Assembly (NCBI RefSeq): GCF_009602465.1
Contig: NZ_WBKP01000003.1
Location: 1 to 64,000 of the forward strand
Length of the DNA stretch: 64,000 bases
Source: Cumulibacter manganitolerans
GTDB lineage: Bacteria; Actinomycetota; Actinomycetes; Mycobacteriales; Antricoccaceae
Direction of reading: 5' to 3'
The notes below the pieces were generated by a model. It was not told the DNA's origin, did not search any database, and was given only the letters and a program-made list of their open reading frames with translations. This document shows, one piece after another, positions 12,213 through 20,837 of this stretch; positions within the stretch are counted from its first letter, which is position 1, and every line of letters starts with the position of its first letter. Position numbers and translations under genes: made by a program.

Positions 12213-13082
12213 ATGACCGAACAGAACGATCTCGTCCTCTACGAGGTGACCGATCGCGTCGCGACGCTCACCATGAACCGCCCGGACCGCGGAAACGTGT
12301 ACAACTGGGACCTCGCCGACGCGCTCAACAAGGCGCTGGAGAAGGCTGACGCCGACGACGAGGTGCGCGTCGTCATCGTGACCGGTGCCGGGAAGTACTT
12401 CTGCGTCGGCATGGACATCAACGCCTTCGGCGACCTCGGCAACGAGACGGCCGAGACGATCGGCGGCTGGACCCGGGACGGCGGCGGCACGACGGCGCTG
12501 CAGATCCTGCGCATGGTCAAGCCGGTGATCATGGCGATGAACGGCTCCGCGGCCGGCATCGGGATGACCATGACGCTCGGCGCCGACATCCGGATCGCGG
12601 CCGAGGGCGGCAAGTACGCGATGCCGTTCACGCGGCGCGCGATCGCCCCGGAGGCCTGCTCGACCTGGATCCTGCCGCGCATCGTCGGGATCACCCAGGC
12701 CCTCGAATGGGTGATGACCGGGCGGACCTTCAGCGCCCAGGAGGGCAAGGACGGCCGGCTCTTCTCGTACGTCGTCCCCGCCGACCAGGTGCTCGCGAAG
12801 GCCCGCGAGCTCGCCGCCGACATCGTCGAGAACACGTCGCCGATCTCCGTGGCGGCGTCCCGTCAGATGCTGTGGCGCGGCCTCGGCTTCGACTCGCCGT
12901 GGGACGGCCACCGCCAGGAGTCCGAGGCGATCATCCGGCTGGTCGGCGGCCCCGACGGCACGGAGGGCGCGAAGGCGTTCCAGGAGAAGCGCGAGGCGGT
13001 GTTCGCCTCGACGATCTCCGACGACTACGAGTTCGAGTGGCCGCGCTGGCCGGAGCGGCCGGCCGACGTCGAGCAGAAGTGA
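12213..13082 (+). CDS. Enoyl-CoA hydratase/isomerase family protein (crotonase)
   Basis: The 289-residue crotonase-fold protein carries the oxyanion-hole segments GAGKYFCVGMDINAFGD (about 57-73) and NGSAAGIGMTMTLGADIRIA (about 110-130), then PEACSTWILPRIVG with a candidate catalytic Glu. The family hydrates or isomerises acyl-CoA thioesters. The substrate is not determined. The start has no ribosome site but has TAGACC at 12201-12206 six nt upstream, suggesting a leaderless message. The stop overlaps the next start (GTGA). Confidence 0.88.
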   Translation: MTEQNDLVLYEVTDRVATLTMNRPDRGNVYNWDLADALNKALEKADADDEVRVVIVTGAGKYFCVGMDINAFGDLGNETAETIGGWTRDGGGTTALQILRMVKPVIMAMNGSAAGIGMTMTLGADIRIAAEGGKYAMPFTRRAIAPEACSTWILPRIVGITQALEWVMTGRTFSAQEGKDGRLFSYVVPADQVLAKARELAADIVENTSPISVAASRQMLWRGLGFDSPWDGHRQESEAIIRLVGGPDGTEGAKAFQEKREAVFASTISDDYEFEWPRWPERPADVEQK

Positions 13083-13648
13083 GCGACCGGTCGCGTCCGG
13101 CGGTGGCGGTACGTGACCTGGTGATCGGCGGGCTGCTCGACGGCGTCGGCTTCGACCTCGGTGCAGGCGAGTGCCTGGTCATCCTCGACGAGCACGACGC
13201 GCGGCGTACCGCGCTGCTGCAGGTGCTCGCGGGGGCCCGGCGCCCGGACGCGGGCACCGTGCACGCACCTCCCGCCGCGGCGGTCTGGCACGCCGACGGG
13301 CTGCCCGAGCAGGCGCCCGTCGAGCAGTCTGTGCGCGACCTGCTCGGGTGCGCCCCCGAGCAGGCCCGCGCGCTGCTCGCCGGCCTCGGGCTGGCCCACC
13401 GCGCCACGCACGAGCCGTGGGCGATGTCGGCGGGTGAACGCCGCCGCATCGCGGTCGAGGTCGCGCTGTCCGGTCCGGCTGCGCTCGTCGTCCTGGACGA
13501 GCCCGAGCGGGGGCTGGACAAGCAGTCGCTGCGCTGGCTCGCCGCGCGCGTCCGCGCCGTGGTGGACGCCGGACGCACCGTGGTCGTCGCGACGTACAAC
13601 GAGTGGCTCGCCGACGCGGTCGGCGACATCGTCGTCGAGGAGCTCTGA
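13079..13648 (+). CDS. Degenerate ABC-type ATPase-like protein
   Basis: The 189-residue protein has the layout of an ABC ATPase: a recognisable signature MSAGERRRIAVE (about 118-129) and Walker B ALVVLDEPERGLD (about 137-149). The P-loop position reads ILDEHDARRTALLQVLAG, without the GxxGxGKS/T Lys. The H-loop reads ATYNEW, without His. It probably does not hydrolyse ATP in the usual way, or binds nucleotide only weakly. No permease is adjacent. It is translationally coupled to the crotonase gene. Confidence 0.7.
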   Translation: MSDRSRPAVAVRDLVIGGLLDGVGFDLGAGECLVILDEHDARRTALLQVLAGARRPDAGTVHAPPAAAVWHADGLPEQAPVEQSVRDLLGCAPEQARALLAGLGLAHRATHEPWAMSAGERRRIAVEVALSGPAALVVLDEPERGLDKQSLRWLAARVRAVVDAGRTVVVATYNEWLADAVGDIVVEEL

Positions 13649-13684
13649 GACGGGCCGCGGCACGGGGCGCGCGGGCTCTGAGGG

Positions 13685-16468
13685 CTAGACGGTGACGGAC
13701 TTGCAGGACGCCAGGACGTTCTTGCCGGGCCCGATGTTGATCGCGAACACGCACACGTCGTTGCGGCCCTTGACGGCGGTGCCGAACGACGTGCGATAGC
13801 CGTGCGCCCCGAAGACGCCGTACGGATAGAGCTGCGGGCTGGGCTGGTTGGCGGTGCTGTAGGCGACCACCGACCCGTTGAGGGTGAGCATCACGGTCAC
13901 CGGGCTCAGCGGCGCGTTCAGGTCGAACGCGTAGCCGCTGGCGGTGATCGTGCCGCCGCTCGCGCTGAGGTAGAGATCGGCCTGCGGGTCGTACGCCGGC
14001 GTGCTGAGCGTCTTGCACTCGACCAGCCCGCTGGCGCCGGGGCCGAGGTTGAACGCCCAGAGGCACACCTCGGTGCTGGCCGTCCCCGGCGCCGGCAGGG
14101 TGCTCACGAAGCCGTGGTTGCCGGGGACGCCGTAGGTCGCCAGCTCCGGGCGCGGCGCGTTGGCGTAGAGGTACTGCTTGATCTCGCCGTTGACCGTGAG
14201 CATCACGGTCACGGTGCCCGCGGGGTCGTTCGGGTCGAAGGCCCACCCGTTGATCGAGAGCTGCTCGCCGTTGCTCGAGGCCGCCAGCGCACCGACCGGG
14301 TTCAGCGCCGGCACGGTGACCTGCTTGCAGGCGACCGTCTTGTTCGCGCCCAGGCCGATGTTGAGCACGAACAGGCACACCTGGGTGGAGCCCGACTTCG
14401 GGCCGGCCACCTGGCCGGACACGCCGTGCGCTCCCGGTACGCCGTACGGGTAGAGCTGCGGGCTGGGCCGGTCGGCGTAGGAGTACGCCGCCACCGCGCC
14501 GCCCACGGTGATCATCACGGTCGTCGGCTTGGACAGCGCGTCCGGGTCGAAAGCCCATCCGTCGAAGCTGATGATGCCCGTCGGGTCGATGGACGCGGCG
14601 AGGTCGCCCTGGGGATCGTGCGCACCCGGCGGCCCGCAGGCGGCCTGCACCGACTGCACGGCGGCCTGCGCATCGACGATGCCGCTGCCCTGATGGTCGG
14701 TGCTCACCCCGCTGACCGGGGACGCCGTGCCGGTGAGCGCGCTCTGTACGGCGTCGGCAGTGGCGCAGGGGGCCACCTGCCGGACGAGCGCCGCGACGGC
14801 GGCGGCGTGCGGTGCGGCCGCGGACGTGCCGTAGAACCGCCAGACGCCGCCCACGTTGCTGCCGAAGAAGGAGTTGCGGACGCCGTCGGTGGCGGTCAGG
14901 TCGACCGTCGTGCTCTGGCACGAGGCGAGCCGGGCCGCGGGTGTGCTGCCGACCACGGGACCCCAGCAGGTCAGCGACGGACCGGCCGCCGAGTAGCCCT
15001 CGAGCACCGACTTCGAGGAGTACGGATGGGCCGCGACGGAGATGGTGGCCGCGGAGACGTTGTGCCCGTAGGCGCTGGGGCCGACGACGTCGGTGCCCTT
15101 GCCGGCCGGCAGGTCGGTGGAGGTGATCGTGCCGTCGACCGTGACGATGCGGAACGCCGGCGCGGCGGTGCCGGCGTACCGTACGACGACGATCGCGACG
15201 GTCCCGGACTGCGCGAGGCTCAGCCACTCGAACGCCTGCTGCGACAGGGCGTTGTCGTCCCAGCCACAGCCGATCAGCGTGTTCGAGGTGGTGTCGATCG
15301 CGCACAGGTCGAGGTCGGTGGCCACGCCGTACTGTGGCTCGTTCCAGCCGAGCGCCAGCGAGATGGGCTGGCCGACGCCGAGCGTCCAGGACGTGTCGAC
15401 CGCGGAGCCCGGATCGAAGTCGTGGCAGGTCAGGCCCGGCACCCCGTACGCCTGGACGATCGCCGACGGACAGGCTGCCGGGCGGAACGCGTCGGTGCGG
15501 TAGCTGCCGACGTCCTTGCCCGCGACGACCTGGTTGGTGTTGCCGGCGCTGCTGAAGTAGCTCACCCCCGCCGCGGTGACGTCGCTGATCGCCTTCGCGA
15601 CCACGCCGTCCTGGTACATCGGCTCGGCGAAGTAGGTGACGTCGTCGACGATGACCGTTGCGCCCTGGTTGGCCAGCGCTCGGATGTGGTCGGCGAGGTC
15701 GGCCTGGGTGCTGCCGTAGTCGGCGAACAGGATCTTGGCGCCCGGGGCGAGGTCGTGCACGATCTGCGCCATCGCGCGGCCCTCGTCCGTGCCGCCCGCG
15801 GCCCCGCCGGTCGCGCCGACCGGCGTGCCGTAGCCGCAGGGGTTGCCGCTACCGGGCAGCTCGCCGGCCGCGACGTCGCCGGCGGCGGCGCGCGCGGCGT
15901 CGTACGAGTCGGAGATGATGCCGACGGTGACCCCGGAGCCGTCCGCGCCGGACGCCGCGCGCGCGAGGTCGACCTTCAGCTGCTGGACGCCTTCGGAGAC
16001 CGAGGTCCCGGTCGGGCAGGCCGCGTGGGTGACCGGCTCGATCGCCTCGGTCACGTAGGCGACGGCCGGCAGCGCGGCGAGCGTGTTCAGCGCCCCCGGG
16101 AGCACCAGCGCGGTCGCCTGCGTCCCGTCGGCGGCGATGTGCTCCAGAGCGGCGACCGACGCGATCGTCTGGGGGTCGCGGCCGGGCGCGAGGCGGATCT
16201 GCACCGCGACCCGCTCGCCGTCCCAGATCAACGAGCCGGGTCCGGTGGGTTGGGCGTTGGTGGCGTCCGCCTGTGCCTCGGTGGGCAGCGCGGCGAAGCC
16301 GGGCGCAGCCACCTCCTGCAGGCGCGGGCTGAGCTTCGCGCCCTTCACCGCGTTCGCCTTCGCCGGCGGGCTCGCCGGCGGCGCGGCGTGCGCCGCGACG
16401 GGCATCAGGACGGCGACCACGGAGGTGGCCAGCGTGATGATCAGGGGAGCGAGGCGTCGGTTCGGCAC
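13685..16468 (-). CDS. Secreted subtilase-like serine peptidase with three C-terminal repeats
   Basis: The protein of about 927 residues starts with a signal peptide (basic NRR, hydrophobic core, VAAHA cleavage site near 28). The peptidase part runs about 155-610 with Asp in GIISDSYD (about 187), a DEGRAMAQIVHD segment in place of the usual HGT motif (about 228-239), Asn in SSAGNTN, and the nucleophile Ser in YGTSAAAPH (about 549). Three related modules of about 90 residues follow (about 636-927), each with GWAFDP or GYAFDL, a TVMLT core, a YGVPGNHGF-like motif and a C-x-x-x-N-x-G-P-G ending. TTG at 16474 is an alternative start. GTG at 16468 has GAGACT 6 nt upstream. Confidence 0.85.
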   Translation of the reverse strand: MPNRRLAPLIITLATSVVAVLMPVAAHAAPPASPPAKANAVKGAKLSPRLQEVAAPGFAALPTEAQADATNAQPTGPGSLIWDGERVAVQIRLAPGRDPQTIASVAALEHIAADGTQATALVLPGALNTLAALPAVAYVTEAIEPVTHAACPTGTSVSEGVQQLKVDLARAASGADGSGVTVGIISDSYDAARAAAGDVAAGELPGSGNPCGYGTPVGATGGAAGGTDEGRAMAQIVHDLAPGAKILFADYGSTQADLADHIRALANQGATVIVDDVTYFAEPMYQDGVVAKAISDVTAAGVSYFSSAGNTNQVVAGKDVGSYRTDAFRPAACPSAIVQAYGVPGLTCHDFDPGSAVDTSWTLGVGQPISLALGWNEPQYGVATDLDLCAIDTTSNTLIGCGWDDNALSQQAFEWLSLAQSGTVAIVVVRYAGTAAPAFRIVTVDGTITSTDLPAGKGTDVVGPSAYGHNVSAATISVAAHPYSSKSVLEGYSAAGPSLTCWGPVVGSTPAARLASCQSTTVDLTATDGVRNSFFGSNVGGVWRFYGTSAAAPHAAAVAALVRQVAPCATADAVQSALTGTASPVSGVSTDHQGSGIVDAQAAVQSVQAACGPPGAHDPQGDLAASIDPTGIISFDGWAFDPDALSKPTTVMITVGGAVAAYSYADRPSPQLYPYGVPGAHGVSGQVAGPKSGSTQVCLFVLNIGLGANKTVACKQVTVPALNPVGALAASSNGEQLSINGWAFDPNDPAGTVTVMLTVNGEIKQYLYANAPRPELATYGVPGNHGFVSTLPAPGTASTEVCLWAFNLGPGASGLVECKTLSTPAYDPQADLYLSASGGTITASGYAFDLNAPLSPVTVMLTLNGSVVAYSTANQPSPQLYPYGVFGAHGYRTSFGTAVKGRNDVCVFAINIGPGKNVLASCKSVTV

Positions 16469-16610
16469 CCGCAAAGTCTCACACCCGGGCCCACCGGTGC
16501 CCTGTCGACACGCAGGACTCCGGCAGACACCGTACGGTCACGATCCCGGCGCCGCTCGGGGGCCCGGCGCCGTGCACCGACCGCGCTGCCGGCCCGCGCG
16601 AGGGCACTGC

Positions 16611-16616
16611 TAGGCT
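16611..16616 (+). promoter_or_regulatory. -10 hexamer of the tRNA-Arg gene
   Basis: TAGGCT lies 15 nt before the mature tRNA 5' end, leaving room for a short leader. The hexamer matches the TANNNT form seen before many genes of this window. Confidence 0.45.
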
Positions 16617-16631
16617 TGACCGGCTTGATCC

Positions 16632-16706
16632 GCCCCCGTAGCTCAGGGGATAGAGCACCGCCCTCCGGAGGCGGGAGCGCAGGTTCGAATCCTGCCGGGG
16701 GCACCA
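16632..16706 (+). tRNA. tRNA-Arg(CCG)
   Basis: The 72-nt cloverleaf plus an encoded CCA folds fully. The acceptor GCCCCCG pairs with CGGGGGC, the anticodon stem is CCGCC/GGCGG with the loop CTCCGGA (anticodon CCG, reading CGG Arg codons), and the T arm is GCAGG-TTCGAAT-CCTGC. No integrase or duplicated tRNA end is seen beside it. Confidence 0.97.
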
Positions 16707-16719
16707 GCACGACGTCGAC

Positions 16720-16749
16720 AGCCGGACCTACCACGAGGTAGGTCCGGCT
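16720..16749. terminator. Hairpin terminator after tRNA-Arg
   Basis: A perfect 13-bp stem (AGCCGGACCTACC with its complement) closes a 4-nt ACGA loop 14 nt after the tRNA. Outer complementary flanks (CAGCACGA/TCGTGCTG) could extend it. Confidence 0.75.
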
Positions 16750-16797
16750 TCGTGCTGTCGGCCCCCGGGAGCGCCGTCGGCGCGGTCCTCGCTCTCG

Positions 16798-16810
16798 CGC
16801 AATGATTGCG
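16798..16810. promoter_or_regulatory. Operator CGCAA-TGA-TTGCG at the marR promoter
   Basis: This inverted repeat overlaps the -35 box TTGCGT (16806-16811) of a promoter whose -10 is TAGACT (16828-16833, 16-bp spacer). The same 5-3-5 architecture recurs twice in front of the TPP-enzyme operon at 23176-23205. It is a likely binding site of the MarR protein encoded just downstream. Confidence 0.65.
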
Positions 16811-16839
16811 TTCTCAGAAGTGTTGGCTAGACTGTGAGC

Positions 16840-17346
16840 GTGCCCACCGGAGCCTCAGCCACCGACCCGCAGTCCCCGCGGACGCACGAGCAGCGTGAGG
16901 TCGACGCGGTCATGGCCGCCGCGCGGGTGCTGGTCGGCGTGGTCGCCCGTTCTGTGGCCGAGGTGGAGAGCCAGGTGTCGGTGCCGCAGCTGCGGGTGCT
17001 GGTGCTCATCGCGACGCGCGGCGCGCTGAACCTCTCGTCGTTGGCCGAGGCGATTGGCGTGCACCCGTCCAACGCGACGCGCACGGTGGAGCGGCTGGTG
17101 TCGGCCGGGTTCGTCGACCGGCGCGACGCGCCGGACGACCGGCGCAACGTGCGGCTGACGCTGACGAAGAAGGGCAGCCGGCTGGTGGCGTCGGTCTTCG
17201 AGCACCGCCGTGCGGCCATCGAGGAGGTCGTCGGGCGCATGCCGCAGGACAAGCGTCGCGCGCTGCCGGCTGCCCTGGAGTCCTTCGCCGAGGCGGCGGG
17301 AGAGCCGGCCGAGGACCACTTCGGCGACATGCGCTGGACGAGCTGA
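16840..17346 (+). CDS. MarR family transcriptional regulator
   Basis: The 168-residue regulator has a winged helix-turn-helix (LNLSSLAEAIGVHPSNATRTVERLVSAG in outline, about 61-88; wing DAPDDRRNVRLTLT) flanked by dimerisation helices. MarR proteins usually repress their own and neighbouring genes and release DNA on binding a small ligand. TAGACT (16828-16833) ends 6 nt before this GTG, so the mRNA is probably leaderless; another in-frame GTG lies at 16834. The gene ends 4 nt from the end of the convergent five-gene operon, and the same operator motif lies at both promoters, so it likely controls that operon. Confidence 0.92.
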   Translation: MPTGASATDPQSPRTHEQREVDAVMAAARVLVGVVARSVAEVESQVSVPQLRVLVLIATRGALNLSSLAEAIGVHPSNATRTVERLVSAGFVDRRDAPDDRRNVRLTLTKKGSRLVASVFEHRRAAIEEVVGRMPQDKRRALPAALESFAEAAGEPAEDHFGDMRWTS

Positions 17347-17350
17347 CCGC

Positions 17351-18460
17351 TCAGCCGGTTCGCCACCGCTCGGCGTCCGGACGGATCCGCATGCCGTGCC
17401 CGGGCGACCCGGCGTCCGGATGCAGCGCGCCGGCGGCGACCGCCGGGAGCCCGTCGACGAGCAACGGCTCCAGCCGGGCGTGGTCGGCGAACCACTCGAC
17501 GTGCCGCAGGTTGGGCACCGCGGCGGCGACGAACGCGTGCAGCGACGGCGCGCAGTGCGCCGACACCTGGAGGTTCACCGACTGCGCGAGCGCCGCACCG
17601 CGCAGCCACCCGGTGTAGCCGCCGCAGCGGGTGGCGTCCAGCTGCAGGCAGTCGACGACGGGCAGCAGCGCACGCGCCTCGTAGACGTCGGAGACGTACT
17701 CGCCGGCGGCGACGTCGCACCGCAAGGCGGCCTTCAGCTCCGCGAGGCCGCCGGTGTCCTGGCTGCTCACCGGCTCCTCGAACCACCGCACCCCGAGGTC
17801 GTCCAGGCGAGCGCCCATGCGGCGCGCCTGGCCGATGGTGTACCCGCCGTTGGCGTCGACCATGAGCTCGACCTGATCTCCCGCCAGCGCACGCAGCCGT
17901 TCGGTGCGGGCGAGGTCGCGGGCGCAGTGCGTGCCCCAGTCCTGCGCGATCTTGATCTTCATCGCCCGGCAGCCCGCGGCCAGCCAGCCGTCGACCTGCT
18001 CGGCGAGCTGGGTGTCGGAGAGGGTGGTGAAACCGCCGGATCCGTAGATCGGCACCTCGCTGCGGCAGCTGCCCAGCAGCGCGCCGAGCGGCGCACCCAT
18101 CACCCGGGCCTTCAGATCCCACCACGCCATGTCGACCGCGCTGATGGCCTGCATCACCAGGCCGCGGGTCCCGAGGTTGCGGCATGCCCGGTGCATGTCC
18201 GACCAGCCGCCCGCGACGTCGTGGGCACCGTGCCCGAGGACGACGTCGCGCAGCGTCTGCTGCACGACGGCGGCGGCGGCCGGGCTGCTGTAGGTCCAGC
18301 CCAGGCCGGTGCGACCACCGGCGCCGAGGGTGACGGCGACCGCCGTGGTGGCGTCCCATCGGGCGGTCCCGTCGGCCTCCGGCTCCGGCGTCGGGAAGGT
18401 GTACACGGCGGTGGCGAGCTCGTCGATCCGCGGATCGACGGTGCCGGGGGCGCCGCTCAT
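17351..18460 (-). CDS. Enolase superfamily enzyme (mandelate racemase/muconate lactonizing type)
   Basis: The 369-residue enzyme keeps the superfamily active-site pattern: Lys168 and Lys170 (KIK), metal ligands Asp202 (DANGGY), Glu228 (FEEP) and Glu254 (AGEY), and His302 in SAHCAPSLH. The KxK plus His arrangement is that of the mandelate racemase group, which includes many sugar-acid dehydratases. The ATG overlaps the GMC gene stop by 4 nt (ATGA). With a GMC dehydrogenase upstream in the operon, dehydration of an aldonate is a reasonable but unproven role. Confidence 0.88.
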   Translation of the reverse strand: MSGAPGTVDPRIDELATAVYTFPTPEPEADGTARWDATTAVAVTLGAGGRTGLGWTYSSPAAAAVVQQTLRDVVLGHGAHDVAGGWSDMHRACRNLGTRGLVMQAISAVDMAWWDLKARVMGAPLGALLGSCRSEVPIYGSGGFTTLSDTQLAEQVDGWLAAGCRAMKIKIAQDWGTHCARDLARTERLRALAGDQVELMVDANGGYTIGQARRMGARLDDLGVRWFEEPVSSQDTGGLAELKAALRCDVAAGEYVSDVYEARALLPVVDCLQLDATRCGGYTGWLRGAALAQSVNLQVSAHCAPSLHAFVAAAVPNLRHVEWFADHARLEPLLVDGLPAVAAGALHPDAGSPGHGMRIRPDAERWRTG

Positions 18461-20130
18461 GACGGGCTCACCTGCGCCTCCGTGAGCCCGCGGCGCCCGA
18501 GCCGGATGAGCCGGTCGGCGGCGCGCGCGGCCAGCGCCATGATGGTCAGTGCCGGGTTGGCCGCGCCCTGCGTCGGCAGCACGCTGCCGTCGACGACGTA
18601 GAGGTTGGGCACGCCGAACACGCGGTGGTGGCGGTCGACGACGCCGTCCTCCGGGCCGGTCGCCATCCGGGCTCCCCCGACGAGGTGCGCGTAGCGATCG
18701 ATGGTGATGATGTCGCTCGCGCCCGCGGCCTTCAGGATGCGCTCCATCGACCGGGTCGCGGCGGCCGTCAGCTGCCGGTCGTTCTCGCACTGGCTGTAGG
18801 AGAAGTGCGCGACCGGCAGGCCGTGCCGGTCCTTCTCGTCCGCGAGCGTCACGCGGTTGTCCGGCTGGGGGAGGTACTCGCACAACGCGCCCAGCGTCGC
18901 CCAGTGCACGTAGTCGCGAAGGTACTCGCGCAGCGGCGCGCCCCAGTGGCCCTGCGCGGTGACGTGCTCGGCCCAGGTGATCGGCAGCGGGCTCACGGTC
19001 TGGATGGACCAGCCCCGCTTGTACGGCTGCGTGGGGTCGGTCTCGTAGAACTGCTCGGTGCTGACCTCGGGCGGCGGGGCCTTGTACATCCGGATCTCGG
19101 CGTCGAACCGACCGGCGGTCTGCGGCGCGCCCTGCACCATCAGGTAGCGCCCGACCTGGTCGTGGTCGTTGCCGAGGCCGTCGGGATAGCGGTCGGTGGC
19201 CGACAGCAGCAGCAGCCGCGGCGTCTCGATGGAGTAGCCGGCCACCGCGACCGCGCGGGCGCGCTGGAAGTGCTCGCGGCCGGCGCGCAGGTAGGTCACG
19301 CCGGTGACCGTGCCGGTGCGGTCGTCGACGACCACCCGGGTGACCATGCTGTCGGGCCGGATCTCCGCGCCGTGCGCGAGCGCGTCGGGGATGTGGGTGA
19401 TCAGCGGGCTGGCCTTGGCGTTGACCTTGCAGCCTTGCAGGCAGAAGCCGCGGTAGATGCAGTGCGGGCGGTTGCCGAACCGGCCGTTCGGGATCGCGAC
19501 GGGCCCGACCCGGGCCTCGACGCCGGCGGCCGCGGCGCCGCGCAGGAAGATCTCGCCGTTGCCGGATACGGGGTGCGGGTGGTGCGGGTAGGAGTGCGGG
19601 TCGCCCCAGGGCCAGTCCTGGCCGGCCACGGGGAGCTCCTGCTCGATCGCCTCGTAGAACGGCTTCAGGTCGTGATAGCCGATCGGCCAGTCCGCGCCGA
19701 CCCCGTCGGCCGTTCGGGTGGTGAAGTCGGAGGGGTGGAAGCGCGGGGTGTACCCGGCGTAGTGCACCATCGACCCGCCGACGCCGCGCCCGGAGTTGTT
19801 GGAGCCGAGCGGGACGGGGTGGCTGCCGCCGATCTGCCGGGGATCGGTCCAGTAGAGCGTGTGCGAGCCGCGCTCGTCGGAGACCCAGTCGGTGTCCGGG
19901 TCCCAGAACGGACCGGCGTCCAGGCAGACCACCCGCCACCCGGCCCGAGCCAGCCGCTGCGTGAGCACACCGCCGCCGGCCCCGGCGCCCACCACCACGA
20001 GGTCCACCTCGTCGTGGTCGTCGTAGCGGCGCATGTCGGCGCGCAGCCGGTGGTTGGTGCGGGTCCCGTCGTTCGGGATCAGCCACGCGGACTCGTTGCG
20101 GGCCCGGATGTCCCGGTAGTCGCTCCTCAT
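18457..20130 (-). CDS. GMC family oxidoreductase (gluconate-2-dehydrogenase-like FAD subunit)
   Basis: The 557-residue flavoprotein has the FAD dinucleotide motif VVVGAGAGGGV (about 43-53), the GMC segment GVGGSMVHYAGYTPR and the C-terminal motif DGSVLPTQGAANPALTIMALA. An internal GFCLQGCK segment is typical of the gluconate/sorbitol dehydrogenase branch. No Tat or Sec signal is present, unlike classic periplasmic forms. It is coupled by an ATGA overlap to the small-subunit gene, so the two probably form one enzyme oxidising a sugar or polyol. Confidence 0.88.
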   Translation of the reverse strand: MRSDYRDIRARNESAWLIPNDGTRTNHRLRADMRRYDDHDEVDLVVVGAGAGGGVLTQRLARAGWRVVCLDAGPFWDPDTDWVSDERGSHTLYWTDPRQIGGSHPVPLGSNNSGRGVGGSMVHYAGYTPRFHPSDFTTRTADGVGADWPIGYHDLKPFYEAIEQELPVAGQDWPWGDPHSYPHHPHPVSGNGEIFLRGAAAAGVEARVGPVAIPNGRFGNRPHCIYRGFCLQGCKVNAKASPLITHIPDALAHGAEIRPDSMVTRVVVDDRTGTVTGVTYLRAGREHFQRARAVAVAGYSIETPRLLLLSATDRYPDGLGNDHDQVGRYLMVQGAPQTAGRFDAEIRMYKAPPPEVSTEQFYETDPTQPYKRGWSIQTVSPLPITWAEHVTAQGHWGAPLREYLRDYVHWATLGALCEYLPQPDNRVTLADEKDRHGLPVAHFSYSQCENDRQLTAAATRSMERILKAAGASDIITIDRYAHLVGGARMATGPEDGVVDRHHRVFGVPNLYVVDGSVLPTQGAANPALTIMALAARAADRLIRLGRRGLTEAQVSPS

Positions 20131-20837
20131 CGGTCGCCGTCCTCGCGCAGCAGGCCGGCGTGCTCGGCGCGGGCCCGCTCGACGCGAGCGGCGAACGCCG
20201 CGGGGTCGACGTCGTGCCGGTCGCGCTGTTCCCACCGCTCTCGCGCGTCGACGCCCGGGTTCAGGTATCCGCGGGGGTACGCCGGCCCGGGGAAGCCGAT
20301 CTCGTTCCATGCCCACGGGTGGGAGTAGAAGGCGGTGCAGGCGTACCGGGTCCACAGGCTCCACACGTGCGAGGCGTCGAAGCCGTGCCACGACCGGCCG
20401 GCCTGCGCGTGGTCCTGGACCGATTGCACCAGGCCGGCTTGCGCCGGCCGGGCCAGCTCGGCGAAGCGCCGGCCGCCGCGCGCGTGGGCGTCGGCGTCGA
20501 GCGCGGCGAGCGTCTCGCGCCATGCCTGGCCGTCCTCGGGCAGGTCGTCGTAGTGCCACCCGTCGGTCTCGCCCACGGCCAGCCGGTTGTCGATGAGGGG
20601 CAGCACCGGCACGCGCGGTTCGCCGTCCTGCGCCAGCAGCAGGTCGAGCAGCGGGGCGGCGACGGCGACCTCGGTGGGGGTGAAGAAGGACAGGGCCCCC
20701 GGCCGGGACAGCCGTGCGAGGACGACTCCTGCGGTGACGTCGTCCCACACGTCGACGCTGTCGAGGACGTCGAAGCCGGGGAACCGGCCGCGGTGCTGCG
20801 GCGTGACGGCGTGCTCCCGCCCGGACCGGTACGGCAT
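20127..20837 (-). CDS. Gluconate 2-dehydrogenase subunit 3 family protein
   Basis: The 236-residue protein resembles the small subunit that accompanies GMC dehydrogenases: FFTPTEVAVAAPLLDLLL near the N-terminus, Trp/His-rich stretches, and the C-terminal AFYSHPWAWNEIGFPGPAYPRGY. In known complexes this subunit stabilises or exports the flavoprotein. The family member here lacks an obvious Tat signal. The start overlaps the upstream stop (TGATG). Confidence 0.8.
   Translation of the reverse strand: MPYRSGREHAVTPQHRGRFPGFDVLDSVDVWDDVTAGVVLARLSRPGALSFFTPTEVAVAAPLLDLLLAQDGEPRVPVLPLIDNRLAVGETDGWHYDDLPEDGQAWRETLAALDADAHARGGRRFAELARPAQAGLVQSVQDHAQAGRSWHGFDASHVWSLWTRYACTAFYSHPWAWNEIGFPGPAYPRGYLNPGVDARERWEQRDRHDVDPAAFAARVERARAEHAGLLREDGDR

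Noticed and set aside
16632-16749. tRNA-Arg as an integration site with the downstream hairpin as an attachment site
   Set aside because: No integrase, no repeat of the tRNA 3' end and no foreign gene lies beside it; the hairpin is a plain terminator.
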